From Bacillota bacterium (GTDB lineage Bacteria; Bacillota; Negativicutes; DSM-13327), in NCBI GenBank assembly GCA_017889585.1, contig JAGFZX010000009.1, forward strand, positions 1 through 64,000: a DNA stretch of 64,000 nucleotides, read 5' to 3'. Positions 1-7,126 of this stretch are shown here, piece after piece. The position numbers and the translations under genes are program-made. How positions within the stretch are numbered: position 1 is the stretch's first letter; each line of letters opens with the position of its first letter. The notes beneath the pieces are model-generated. The model ran no database searches and was not told where the DNA came from. It worked only from the letters and a program-made list of their open reading frames with translations.

Positions 1-49
1 AACTACCCACACCCCACTTTTCGCCTGTCTCCTGGACGGGCATTTTTTT

Positions 50-181
50 CTACCATTCACCAGGTACCAACATAAGTACTGTCAAAAAGATTAATAATAG
101 AACTACATTGCCTAATAAAGCACGTTGCTGATAGACTCCAATTTGCTCACCAGTATTAAATCTAATATTTTGTAGTTGCAT
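50..181 (-). CDS. Small single-pass membrane protein, unknown
   Basis: A 43-residue product with one strongly hydrophobic segment (about residues 24-39, rich in V/L/I/F), ending in G-E-W. An upstream in-frame ATG at 250 would overlap the previous gene by 32 bases and has no ribosome binding site, so the ATG at 181 is preferred. It follows the 219-431 gene on the same strand. In phages, small hydrophobic ORFs in such places are often holin-like or tail-associated, but no family is recognised here. Confidence 0.4.
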   Translation of the reverse strand: MQLQNIRFNTGEQIGVYQQRALLGNVVLLLIFLTVLMLVPGEW

Positions 182-218
182 ACACGCGCCGCCTGTCCAA
201 AATGATCCCGCCGGAAAA

Positions 219-431
219 TTATCCGGCATACTCTGCAGCCCAATCTGCATTAGCTTTCAGTCTTTCCTCAACCGGCATTAAGTTCCATGCCTCCCATTCA
301 CTTTGCTGCAATTCACGTAATATTTTTTCTTTTTTCGCCTCAGTCATCGGAGGAGGGGCAATCACATGTACAACCGTATTGCCTAGCAGATATGTAGCAG
401 CATATTTGGGCTTTTCTTTGGCAATTGCCAT
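219..431 (-). CDS. Small phage-type protein of unknown function
   Basis: A 70-aa soluble protein. An N-terminal stretch with T-V-V-H-V-I-A-P-P-P-M-T is followed by a charged helical part with W-E-A-W-N and V-E-E-R-L-K. This resembles a small protein I associate with Firmicutes prophages near tail genes, whose function is not known. The start is set by a good Shine-Dalgarno (GAGGTGA, 6 bases before the ATG). Confidence 0.6.
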   Translation of the reverse strand: MAIAKEKPKYAATYLLGNTVVHVIAPPPMTEAKKEKILRELQQSEWEAWNLMPVEERLKANADWAAEYAG

Positions 432-482
432 CTTAAATCACCTCGTTACAACTTATGCAATGCCGTTTGTCCAGAATTACTA

Positions 483-677
483 TTAAGCTAGCTTGCCAAC
501 TTGCCATTGCTTACGAAGTTGTTGGCAACCTTCAAGGGTTTTACCAACACAAGAGAAAAGTTCACCTTCTGAATTGCGATAGTCGTATTGGATTCTTTTT
601 GCAGTCTTTCGGCCAATTCTGGAAGTAAATATCTCATGTTGCTCTTGGCCTGGTTTTAGGTTTTTAGGGTCTAACAT
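483..677 (-). CDS. Small hypothetical protein
   Basis: A 64-aa basic protein with L-K-P-G-Q-E near the start and one internal Cys. A near-perfect ribosome binding site (AAGGAGGTGA, 7 bases before the ATG) argues that it is translated. It lies downstream of the Xre gene at 692-940 on the same strand and is probably co-transcribed with it. No function can be assigned. Confidence 0.55.
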   Translation of the reverse strand: MLDPKNLKPGQEQHEIFTSRIGRKTAKRIQYDYRNSEGELFSCVGKTLEGCQQLRKQWQVGKLA

Positions 678-691
678 ATCTTCTCACCTCC

Positions 692-940
692 TTAACTAGC
701 CTGGGATTTTGGGGAAGTAGTCTTATTCTTAGAATCTAAGAATTCATCATTAAAAAAAATGGTGGGGTTGACTTCATATCCATAAATGCAAATATGTTCA
801 AACTCATCTGCAGATAACTTAACTTGGCCATTTTCAATAGCACTAAGTCTTTTCTGACTCATTTTAGCTTTATTCTCTACAAAATTTTGTTTAAGTCCAA
901 TACTTTCACGATATGCTTTTAATCTCTCATTAATCTTCAT
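692..940 (-). CDS. Xre-family HTH regulator (Cro-like)
   Basis: An 82-aa protein with an N-terminal helix-turn-helix (about residues 5-60; L-K-x-Y-R-E-S-x-G-L-K-Q, then S-Q-K-R-L-S-A-I-E-N-G-Q). It is divergent from the second Xre gene at 1088 across a 147-bp gap that holds several palindromic operators, the usual lysogeny-switch layout. By position it is the Cro-like or lytic-side member. A further copy of the palindrome lies inside its own 3' end (726-742), which may act as an autoregulatory site. Confidence 0.75.
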   Translation of the reverse strand: MKINERLKAYRESIGLKQNFVENKAKMSQKRLSAIENGQVKLSADEFEHICIYGYEVNPTIFFNDEFLDSKNKTTSPKSQAS

Positions 941-953
941 CTTATCACCCCCT

Positions 954-1056
954 GTCTTAACTTCTAAGACTATTTATCACCATAATACATCTTAGTTTCT
1001 AAGATGTCAATAATTTTTTCGCATTTTCTAAGACTTTGTTTCTTTATTTCTAAGAA
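954..1056. promoter_or_regulatory. Operator array between divergent Xre genes
   Basis: Palindromes with the 17-bp pattern N-T-C-T-T-A-G-nnn-C-T-A-A-G-A-N sit at 954-970 (arms GTCTTA/TAAGAC), 989-1005 (perfect; inverted symmetry extends over 987-1007) and 1040-1056 (imperfect). A half-site is at 1028-1034. Another perfect copy is at 726-742. Spacing and divergent regulators fit a phage repressor operator region. Which protein binds is inference. Confidence 0.7.
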
Positions 1057-1087
1057 TTATTTATAATATACTTGAGGTGTGAATTTT

Positions 1088-1492
1088 ATGACAACAGTTG
1101 GTAGTATATTACGTGAATTGCGGATTTTAAAAAATAAAACCCAAAAAGAAGTATTTCAAGATACTGGAATACACAATAAAACTCTTTCTGGCTATGAAAA
1201 TAATGTAAGTGAACCTGATTTTGATACTATAAAAACTTTAGCAGTTTATTATGAAACTACCACTGATTACATTCTCGGCAAGATAAATAATAAAATATCT
1301 ACTGTTAGTGGATTAGAAGAAAAAAAGCCCAAGGACCTAAAAAAAATCCTTGAGCAACATGAGATCATGTTTAGCGGCACCCCATTAAATGACGAAGATA
1401 AGCAAGCTATATTAGATATAGTTGAATTGCAGTTATATAAACGAGCAAAGGAACTCAACAAGAGGAAAAAGCCTGGCTCTGATTTTCTATGA
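1088..1492 (+). CDS. Xre-family repressor (SknR/cI-like)
   Basis: A 134-aa transcription regulator. The N-terminal HTH (about residues 4-60) shows L-R-E-L-R, K-T-Q-K-E-V and L-S-G-Y-E-N; the C-terminal half is charged and probably mediates oligomerisation. The ATG at 1088 is chosen over the GTG at 1079 because GAGGTG sits 8 bases upstream of it and would overlap the GTG. It is divergent from 692-940 across the operator array and upstream of the ImmA/IrrE gene, as in prophage repressor modules where the peptidase cleaves the repressor. The B. subtilis skin has an equivalent (SknR). Confidence 0.8.
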   Translation: MTTVGSILRELRILKNKTQKEVFQDTGIHNKTLSGYENNVSEPDFDTIKTLAVYYETTTDYILGKINNKISTVSGLEEKKPKDLKKILEQHEIMFSGTPLNDEDKQAILDIVELQLYKRAKELNKRKKPGSDFL

Positions 1493-1539
1493 GTATATAG
1501 GAAACTAAAAGAAACTAATAAGAACAAGGGGGAATAATT

Positions 1540-1617
1540 GTGAGCGAACAATTACTATACAGGTTTTTTGATAAACTCATAGGTTATGCTATCAAGCCAA
1601 TAAAACGCGCCAAATAA
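1540..1617 (+). CDS. 25-residue small ORF after the repressor
   Basis: A GTG-started ORF encoding a basic peptide with aromatic residues (contains Y-R-F-F and K-P-I-K-R), preceded by AAGGGGGA at good spacing. It sits between the repressor and an intrinsic terminator whose stem begins in its stop codon. It may be a real small protein of the repressor transcript, or chance. No family is recognised. Confidence 0.35.
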   Translation: MSEQLLYRFFDKLIGYAIKPIKRAK

Positions 1618-1650
1618 CCACGACATTCTATAATTGTCGTGGTTATTTTG
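1615..1650 (+). terminator. Intrinsic terminator of the repressor transcript
   Basis: Perfect 11-bp stem (1615-1625 with 1635-1645) and a 9-base loop, followed by TTTT. A diverged relative lies at about 4513-4550. Confidence 0.75.
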
Positions 1651-1692
1651 TAACATTATGTCGAACGTCAGTTCTTTATGTTGGAGGTGCAT

Positions 1693-2115
1693 ATGGACAT
1701 TAAACGTCGTGTGAAAAATTTAGTAAAGAAATATCATACCAGGAATCCCTATGAGCTCGCAGATTATTTAAAGATAGAGATTGTTCTAGCACCTATGCCT
1801 GCCCATTTACATGGTTTTTACGATCGGATTCTACGTCGAAAATTCATTGTCATAAATAGCATATTAGAAGAATATCGCCAACGCCAAACCTGTGCTCACG
1901 AGCTGGGACATGCCCAGCTTCATAAGGGATGGGGTTATTATTTTATGATTGAACATACCTTCTTTTCTCCTAGCCGATTTGAGCGTGAGGCTAATGAGTT
2001 TGCATGGCAGTTATTGTTCGATGAGGAATGTTGTTGCTGTGAATATGAGAGTGATATTGATAGGTATGTATGTGAGGAGGGAATTGTAGAGCTGCGTAAA
2101 TATAGAAAAATTTGA
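1693..2115 (+). CDS. ImmA/IrrE-family metallopeptidase
   Basis: A 140-aa Zn peptidase of the type that cleaves phage or ICE repressors (ImmA acting on ImmR) and induces the element. The H-E-L-G-H zinc motif lies near residues 75-79, with a downstream E-R-E-A-N-E-F-A helix carrying the likely third ligand. The ATG at 1693 follows GGAGGTG, so the earlier ATG at 1678 is not used. The C-terminus has an unusual run of four Cys. It lies just downstream of the Xre repressor, its probable target. The B. subtilis skin carries a protein of this family (YqaB). Confidence 0.85.
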   Translation: MDIKRRVKNLVKKYHTRNPYELADYLKIEIVLAPMPAHLHGFYDRILRRKFIVINSILEEYRQRQTCAHELGHAQLHKGWGYYFMIEHTFFSPSRFEREANEFAWQLLFDEECCCCEYESDIDRYVCEEGIVELRKYRKI

Positions 2116-2136
2116 TATTAAAAGGAGCATATTTTT

Positions 2137-3288
2137 ATGAATTTTGAAGAAAAAGTTCAAACACTCTCCGCCCAAATTCTAGAACGTAAAAGCCATATTA
2201 CTAACGAGGAAATGACTAAACATTCACTGATAATACCATTCATACAACTGCTCGGATTTGATATTTTTAATCCACTTGAAGTTCAGCCTGAATACACGGC
2301 AGACTTCGGAAAGAAAAGGGGCGAAAAAGTAGATTATGCTGTCCTTAAGGATAATAAAATTATCATGTTTATAGAGGCAAAGCCTGTTGGTAGCAGACTT
2401 GATAATCATACTGCTCAATTAAGTCGCTATTTTAATTCCACTCCTGAGTTGAAACTGGCCATTATAACCGATGGTGTGAAATATAATTTTTTCTCAGACG
2501 TTAAACAAGCAAATATAATGGATACGACGCCATTCTTTGAATTTAATTTTTCTTCCATCACTAACTCAGACATAGAAACATTATCGCAATTCAGAAAATC
2601 TTCCATTGAAAATAGTGTTATTTCTAAACTAGCAGAAGACTTATCATCTGTAATTTCAATACAAGAAGTATTAAGAAATTTATTCGATGAACCTTCCGAT
2701 GAATTTATAAGATTCATTATTAAGCAAACTGGTAAGACAAGATTAACAAATGGCGCTATTGACAGGTATCGACCATTAATAAAAGAATCTTTACTCTCAA
2801 CGCTATCTGAAATATTCAATGAAGTAAGTAAAGAAGTACTGCAACCAAGCGTAGTAAAAAGTCAAAGAATATCACCGAAAATTACTCGTTGCGCACAGAC
2901 ATTAATTGAAACACCACTAGACAAAGATTCTGAACCAGCAGGAACTGATCACATAAGGTTAGAAATGACTGATATGGAGCAACGTATTTTTAGTCGAGTA
3001 CAAAAATTATTACAGGCAGCTGAATTCAATACTACAGAATTCAGTTTCCACTTATTAACTGATGAAATTATTTTTTTATTTAATAATCAAGAATTTTTAA
3101 TATTCAACTCCGATGATAAATGTCACTTTAGATCCCCTCTTGATGCTAATACGACAAAAGAAATGTGTCCTTATTATGAAGTATTAGAAGAACATGGTAA
3201 AAGTATAGTTACATTTAACTCTCCGGCTGACATTGGTAACTTAAAAAAATTTATTCTAGCTAGTTTAGATATATGTCTAAAAAACTGA
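2137..3288 (+). CDS. Restriction-type (HsdR N-terminal-like) nuclease-domain protein
   Basis: A 383-aa protein. Residues 1-150 resemble the COG4748 / HsdR N-terminal type, with the PD-(D/E)xK pattern V-D-Y-A ... F-I-E-A-K-P (Asp near 66, Glu-x-Lys near 80-82). Residues 230-383 form a separate domain without a recognised motif. There is no helicase, methylase or specificity gene beside it, so it is not a complete type I system. It may be a solitary defence or DNA-processing protein carried as cargo. The ribosome binding site is AAAGGAG. Confidence 0.65.
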   Translation: MNFEEKVQTLSAQILERKSHITNEEMTKHSLIIPFIQLLGFDIFNPLEVQPEYTADFGKKRGEKVDYAVLKDNKIIMFIEAKPVGSRLDNHTAQLSRYFNSTPELKLAIITDGVKYNFFSDVKQANIMDTTPFFEFNFSSITNSDIETLSQFRKSSIENSVISKLAEDLSSVISIQEVLRNLFDEPSDEFIRFIIKQTGKTRLTNGAIDRYRPLIKESLLSTLSEIFNEVSKEVLQPSVVKSQRISPKITRCAQTLIETPLDKDSEPAGTDHIRLEMTDMEQRIFSRVQKLLQAAEFNTTEFSFHLLTDEIIFLFNNQEFLIFNSDDKCHFRSPLDANTTKEMCPYYEVLEEHGKSIVTFNSPADIGNLKKFILASLDICLKN

Positions 3289-3438
3289 CTAGAATCGAAG
3301 TATGAAGATGATATTAGAAATTTGGAATTGATAAAATAAATTACAGCAAAAAAACAATACACTACTTAAATGGACAGTGTATCCTTTATGCGATGCAATG
3401 TTATAAAAATCGCAAATTTAATTAGAAGGAAGTATTTT

Positions 3439-4293
3439 ATGGGTACAGATTTATCAGAAATTGAGGGAAATATTGGTAAATCTCTATATTCTAAATATTA
3501 TCAACTCAAAATAAACACTCATCAATTATTTGAAAGAAATACCATTAATACAATTGGATTTAAATCCTTTCATATTTTTATGGTTATTTTAATTCTACTT
3601 AATGTTTTAGCTGTTATGCTGGAAACTGTCGATCAAATAGCCGAACAATATGCTGATATACTACTTTATTTTGAATATTTCTCAGTTGCCCTTTTCAGCG
3701 TTGAATACCTCTTACGAATTTGGTGCTGCAATGTCAATAAAAAATATACTGGCCATATTATTGGCAGATTAAAATTTATTTTTACTCCTCTGGCTCTAAT
3801 TGATTTATTATCCGTTATTCCATTTTATCTTCCAATATTCATAACTTTCGATTTGAGATTTATTCGTTTAATCAGGTTATCACGGATATTCAGGTTATTT
3901 AAACTAGGCCGATATTCTAGTGCGTATACTTTGATAAAACATGTTATCATTGCAAAAAAAGAATATCTGACAATAACTATGATTTTTGGCATGACCTTAC
4001 TTATTATTTCATCTTGCATGATGTATTTCGTCGAACATGAAGCCCAGCCCGAAATCTTTTCAAGCATCCCAGCAACTATGTGGTGGGGAATTGTTACACT
4101 AACTACAGTGGGTTACGGTGATGCCTACCCTATTACACCATTAGGTAAATTTTTAAGCGCCATATTAGCTTTATTGGGTATTGGACTTTTTGCCTTGCCG
4201 GCTGGTATATTAGCTTCAGGTTTTTCAGAGGAAATTCACAAGCAACACTGTGAAACACTTTGCCCACATTGTGGTAAAGATATTAATTCATAG
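3439..4293 (+). CDS. Voltage-gated potassium channel, 6-TM
   Basis: A 284-aa inner-membrane channel subunit with six hydrophobic segments. The S4 segment has repeated Arg (R-F-I-R-L-I-R-L-S-R-I-F-R) and the pore selectivity filter reads T-T-V-G-Y-G-D. The C-terminus holds a small C-x4-C-x2-C zinc-ribbon-like motif. The ATG at 3439, preceded by AAGGAAG, is preferred to the ATG at 3370, which has no ribosome binding site. Function as a K+ channel follows from the filter. Why it sits inside a skin element is unknown. Confidence 0.85.
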   Translation: MGTDLSEIEGNIGKSLYSKYYQLKINTHQLFERNTINTIGFKSFHIFMVILILLNVLAVMLETVDQIAEQYADILLYFEYFSVALFSVEYLLRIWCCNVNKKYTGHIIGRLKFIFTPLALIDLLSVIPFYLPIFITFDLRFIRLIRLSRIFRLFKLGRYSSAYTLIKHVIIAKKEYLTITMIFGMTLLIISSCMMYFVEHEAQPEIFSSIPATMWWGIVTLTTVGYGDAYPITPLGKFLSAILALLGIGLFALPAGILASGFSEEIHKQHCETLCPHCGKDINS

Positions 4294-4305
4294 AACGTGT
4301 ATTTA

Positions 4306-4461
4306 ATGGGATTCTTTAATGAATTATTTTCTACTAATACGAAAAAACCACGAAAGAATGAATCTAGTGATTGCTCCAGTGATTATGATACCGATCATCA
4401 CGATAACAGTAATACTGATGATAGCAGTCCTAACGAAGGCGCTGGCGGAGATTGTGATTAA
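4306..4461 (+). CDS. Small acidic Asp/Ser-rich ORF
   Basis: A 51-residue ORF 12 bases after the channel stop. The N-terminus is M-G-F-F-N-E-L-F; the rest is dominated by Asp, Ser, Asn and Gly. It lacks a clear Shine-Dalgarno but could be translationally coupled to the channel gene. Composition suggests an unstructured peptide. Function unknown; it could be a chance ORF. Confidence 0.4.
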   Translation: MGFFNELFSTNTKKPRKNESSDCSSDYDTDHHDNSNTDDSSPNEGAGGDCD

Positions 4462-4512
4462 ACTTTGCAATAAAATGCGAACATAAATTAGGAGGCATTG
4501 ATGTAAAAAAAG

Positions 4513-4550
4513 TAACCATGACAGACTGTATTATCGTGGTTATTTTAAAA
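4513..4550 (+). terminator. Imperfect hairpin, likely terminator
   Basis: TAACCA pairs with TGGTTA in an imperfect stem followed by TTTTAAAA. It closely resembles the terminator at 1615-1650, so the two may be copies. Just upstream, AGGAGG is followed by ATG-TAA (4501-4506), a start directly followed by a stop, probably the relic of a lost gene. Confidence 0.45.
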
Positions 4551-4605
4551 GGTTCCAATAAGTAAGCTCATTTAAAAGCCAACATAATCAACTAAAGGAG
4601 AAATC

Positions 4606-4935
4606 ATGAAACTATTAAAGAAATCTTATATAAGCTTATTATTAGCCATTATCCTTTTACTCAGCTTCACTGCTGCATTCGCAGCCGCCCCGTCTCTACC
4701 ACAGCCACAATCAACATCATCTCAAACCATACACCTTAGTGACTGCGTCGCCGGCACTTTTGCGCCTACCCCGCAATCAGAAGGCGCCTACATTGCCAAC
4801 TCTAATACAGGTAAATTTCACCATGCAGGTTGCCGCTATGTAGGGATGATGTCTAATAATCATAAGGTTTACTTTGATAGTCGTGAGGACGCTGCTGGGG
4901 CTGGGTATGTGGCTTGTAAGGTTTGTAGGCCTTAA
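4606..4935 (+). CDS. Small exported protein with C-terminal Cys motif
   Basis: A 109-aa protein. A Sec signal peptide (about 1-27: K-K-S then a long Leu-rich core, A-F-A-A-A) is followed by a Pro/Gln/Ser linker. The C-terminal 40-residue module (F-H-x-A-G-C-R-Y-V ... V-Y-F-D-S-R-E-D-A ... C-K-V-C-R-P) resembles the Ada-type metal-binding fold often fused to secreted nucleases. It has no nuclease domain of its own. Ribosome binding site AAAGGAG. Probably a cell-surface metal-binding or structural module; role unknown. Confidence 0.65.
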   Translation: MKLLKKSYISLLLAIILLLSFTAAFAAAPSLPQPQSTSSQTIHLSDCVAGTFAPTPQSEGAYIANSNTGKFHHAGCRYVGMMSNNHKVYFDSREDAAGAGYVACKVCRP

Positions 4936-4999
4936 AAAATTAATCATATATTAGTAATATTAATTACTAGTTTCTAAAACACGTGTCTAGGAGGATACT

Positions 5000-5038
5000 A
5001 TGACAATAGCAGCAGCCGGATATAAGGTGCTTATATGA
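5000..5038 (+). CDS. 12-codon leader ORF coupled to the recombinase
   Basis: AGGAGG lies 5 bases upstream of an ATG that opens a 12-codon ORF (M-T-I-A-A-A-G-Y-K-V-L-I). Its TGA overlaps the recombinase ATG in ATGA. The arrangement predicts translational coupling. The recombinase also has its own weaker site (AAGGTG). Confidence 0.45.
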   Translation: MTIAAAGYKVLI

Positions 5039-6594
5039 AAAACCAAGAGAATAAAGACATTGACCTCGAGCCTGCCTGCTTTTATCTTCGTAAATCAAGA
5101 GAAGATCAGGAAGCCGAGGCAAGAGGCGAAGGCGAAACACTGGAAAAACACAGAACGGCATTATTTAAAGTCGCAAAAAGCTATGGCGTGAATATAACAC
5201 ATGTTTTCCCAGAAACCCTATCTGGCGAAAGTCTAATCCATCGCCCTGAGATGTTAAAAATGTTAAAAGAAATCGAAGAAGGAAAATGGAAATCTGTTTT
5301 TTGTATGGACATCGACCGCCTTGGCCGCGGTAAAATGCAAGATGCAGGTTTAATAATCGAAACTTTTAAGACCGCTAAAACTAAGATAGTCACGCCTAGA
5401 AAGATTTACGACCTAAACGATGAATGGGATGAGGAATACACAGAGTTTGAAACATTCATGGCTCGCAGAGAATTGACAATGATTACCAGGCGTTTGCAGA
5501 GAGGCAGGATCAGTAGTCTCGAATCAGGTAACTATCTTGGCACTCTGCCCCCATACGGGTATAAAATTGAGAAAAAAGACGGTAAGAGATACTTGATTAA
5601 GCACCCAGAACAAAGTGAGCCTACAGCCTTAATATGGCGATTATATGCGACTGATATGGGGACAAGTAAGATAGCTAATGAACTAAATAGAATGGGATAT
5701 CTATCTTACAAAGGTAAGAAGTGGTCTGCATCCTCGGTTTTAGTTATTTTGAAAAATCCTGCTTATGCCGGGGTAAACGCATGGAAGAAAGTAGCAACTA
5801 AGAAGGCAACAACTCGACCCGGGAAAGAAACAAAAGTGCGCCCTAGAGATGAACAAATTTGGATATATGATTGCCACGAACCCTATGTCACTATGCAAGA
5901 ATTTGAGCATGTACAAGATATGTTATCTAAAAAGTACCACCCACCTTATCAGATAGTCAACGGCATTACTAACCCCCTGGCAGGTCTAATTAAATGCGAT
6001 ATGTGTGGCAGCTCTATGGTTTATAGGCCATATGCCCATCAGTCATATCCCCACCTGATGTGCTACAATAGGCATTGTGAAAATAAAAGCTGCAGGTTTG
6101 AGTATGTTGAGCAAAAAGTACTCGCTGGTCTGCAATTATGGCTTGATGAGTATCGCGCTAAATGGGATAACCTTAAACCAAATGAGCAGAATATTAATAT
6201 CAGTGTCAAAGATAAAGTTTATAAAAATCTAAAAAAAGAATTGAAAGAATTAGAACAGCAAAAAGATAGTTTGCATGACCTACTAGAAAAAAAAGTTTAT
6301 GATGTTGAAACGTATCTGGAGAGATCAACTAAATTATCAGAGAGAATTGATGAAGCACAAAAAAATATAGTTGAAGTTGAACTTGCTTTAGCTAATGAAA
6401 TTCAATATGAAAAAGCAAAGAAGGATATTATACCTAAAGTTGAAAAGGTTTTAAAGGTATATGAGAAATCAGATAACCCTGCCGCTAAAAATAAAATGCT
6501 AAAAATAATTTTAGAATCAGCCACCTACCGGAAAGAAAAGTGGCAAAAAGACGATGATTTCACATTAATATTAAGCCCCCGTCTACCTCAGTAA
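5035..6594 (+). CDS. spoIVCA: Large serine recombinase, SpoIVCA-like skin excisionase
   Basis: A 519-aa site-specific recombinase. The resolvase catalytic domain (about 12-160) has Y-L-R-K-S with nucleophile Ser21 and Arg19, and the D-R-L-G-R-G motif. A recombinase domain follows (about 175-290; G-Y-x-I ... N-P-x-Y-A-G). A zinc ribbon (C-D-M-C ... C-Y-N-x-x-C, about 322-355) and a long coiled coil (about 395-475) complete it. The stop lies about 45 bases from the sigK junction and the gene converges on sigK, as in B. subtilis. Expected role: mother-cell excision of the element to rebuild sigK. Function by position and family; not proven. Confidence 0.88.
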   Translation: MKNQENKDIDLEPACFYLRKSREDQEAEARGEGETLEKHRTALFKVAKSYGVNITHVFPETLSGESLIHRPEMLKMLKEIEEGKWKSVFCMDIDRLGRGKMQDAGLIIETFKTAKTKIVTPRKIYDLNDEWDEEYTEFETFMARRELTMITRRLQRGRISSLESGNYLGTLPPYGYKIEKKDGKRYLIKHPEQSEPTALIWRLYATDMGTSKIANELNRMGYLSYKGKKWSASSVLVILKNPAYAGVNAWKKVATKKATTRPGKETKVRPRDEQIWIYDCHEPYVTMQEFEHVQDMLSKKYHPPYQIVNGITNPLAGLIKCDMCGSSMVYRPYAHQSYPHLMCYNRHCENKSCRFEYVEQKVLAGLQLWLDEYRAKWDNLKPNEQNINISVKDKVYKNLKKELKELEQQKDSLHDLLEKKVYDVETYLERSTKLSERIDEAQKNIVEVELALANEIQYEKAKKDIIPKVEKVLKVYEKSDNPAAKNKMLKIILESATYRKEKWQKDDDFTLILSPRLPQ

Positions 6595-6650
6595 TTACGT
6601 GGCTAGGCTACCCCATACAGATAAACTACGGAAGGCAACTCGTTACCTTC
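6595..6650. other. Predicted attachment junction in sigK
   Basis: Reading the minus strand, sigK homology runs through the codons for D-K-E-G-N-E (6639-6656) and then stops matching the expected I-T-L-I-D continuation; the altered tail ends in a TAG at 6603-6605. The crossover core should lie within about 6636-6647. The partner site, and hence the exact core, is outside the window. Confidence 0.6.
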
Positions 6651-7067
6651 TTTATCCACACCAATAGGGTCGTATAGACTAACCTCAGCGCGAGTACGCC
6701 TAGTACTTCTAAGATGCATTAAAATTTCATTTTCAATACATCTAGCTGCATATGTTGCTAAACGAATTTTCTTTGCTATGTCAAAAGTATTAATTGCTTT
6801 TATTAATCCGATTGTCCCAATAGAAATAAGATCATCAATATCCTCACCCGTATTATCAAACTTTTTTACAATATGAGCAACTAATCGCAAGTTTCGTTCC
6901 ACTAAAACACTTTTAGCATTCATGTCACCGTTTTTAAATTTCTCTAAGTATATCTGTTCTTCTTTTTCCGGAAGAGGTAAGGGAAAAGTATTATTTGTTA
7001 CATAAGATACTAGTAACGCAAGGCCATTAACAAGAGAAACCGCCATTGCCACAAAAAAAGACACCAA
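6603..7067 (-). pseudogene. sigK: sigK 5' half (SpoIVCB-like), interrupted by the element
   Basis: A 154-aa N-terminal part of the late mother-cell sporulation sigma factor. It has a 20-odd residue hydrophobic pro-sequence, the L-V-S-Y-V-T-N-N junction where SpoIVFB cleaves (Ser-Tyr), and region 2 ([38 protein letters not shown]). Regions 3 and 4 are absent. A TTG start at 7067 is proposed: GGGGGTGA lies 5 bases upstream, and the distance to Ser-Tyr (22 residues) equals that of B. subtilis pro-sigma-K. An open frame upstream to 7193 overlaps the predicted promoter and is unlikely to be coding. It is a developmentally split gene rather than a dead one. Confidence 0.9.
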
Positions 7068-7097
7068 AGCATTCACCCCCGTCACATCACTTGCTTC

Positions 7098-7126
7098 ATT
7101 GTATGGGATAATATGCTTTATTGTGC
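7098..7126 (-). promoter_or_regulatory. Sigma-E-like promoter of sigK
   Basis: On the minus strand GCACAAT (7126-7120) is followed, after 14 bases, by CATACAAT (7105-7098). The -10 matches the sporulation sigma-E consensus CATACAHT fully; the -35 matches GCATATT at 5 of 7 positions. Spacing is right for sigma-E. The start point would be near 7091, just upstream of the proposed TTG. Confidence 0.6.

Larger units (their letters stand above)
1..6640. mobile_element. Right-hand part of a sigK-intervening (skin-like) prophage element
   Basis: This stretch lies between the window edge and the point where sigK coding homology stops (about 6636-6647). It ends with a SpoIVCA-like serine recombinase convergent to the truncated sigK, the layout known at the spoIVCB end of the B. 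subtilis skin element. Contents are phage-like: divergent Xre regulators, an ImmA/IrrE peptidase (the B. subtilis skin also has one, YqaB) and small ORFs with strong ribosome binding sites. Cargo genes are a nuclease-domain protein, a K+ channel and an exported Cys protein. The left end, with the 3' half of sigK, is outside the window, so total size is unknown. Identification rests on gene content and the sigK break, not on a seen excision product. Confidence 0.85.

Noticed and set aside
954-1056. Possible CRISPR-like direct repeats
   Set aside because: Units are palindromic 17-bp operators with irregular spacing and no spacers of constant length.
1267-1551. 94-aa minus-strand ORF
   Set aside because: Antisense to the Xre repressor; no ribosome binding site and crosses its stop.
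2137-3288. Complete type I restriction system
   Set aside because: Only an HsdR N-terminal-like domain; no helicase motifs, hsdM or hsdS nearby.
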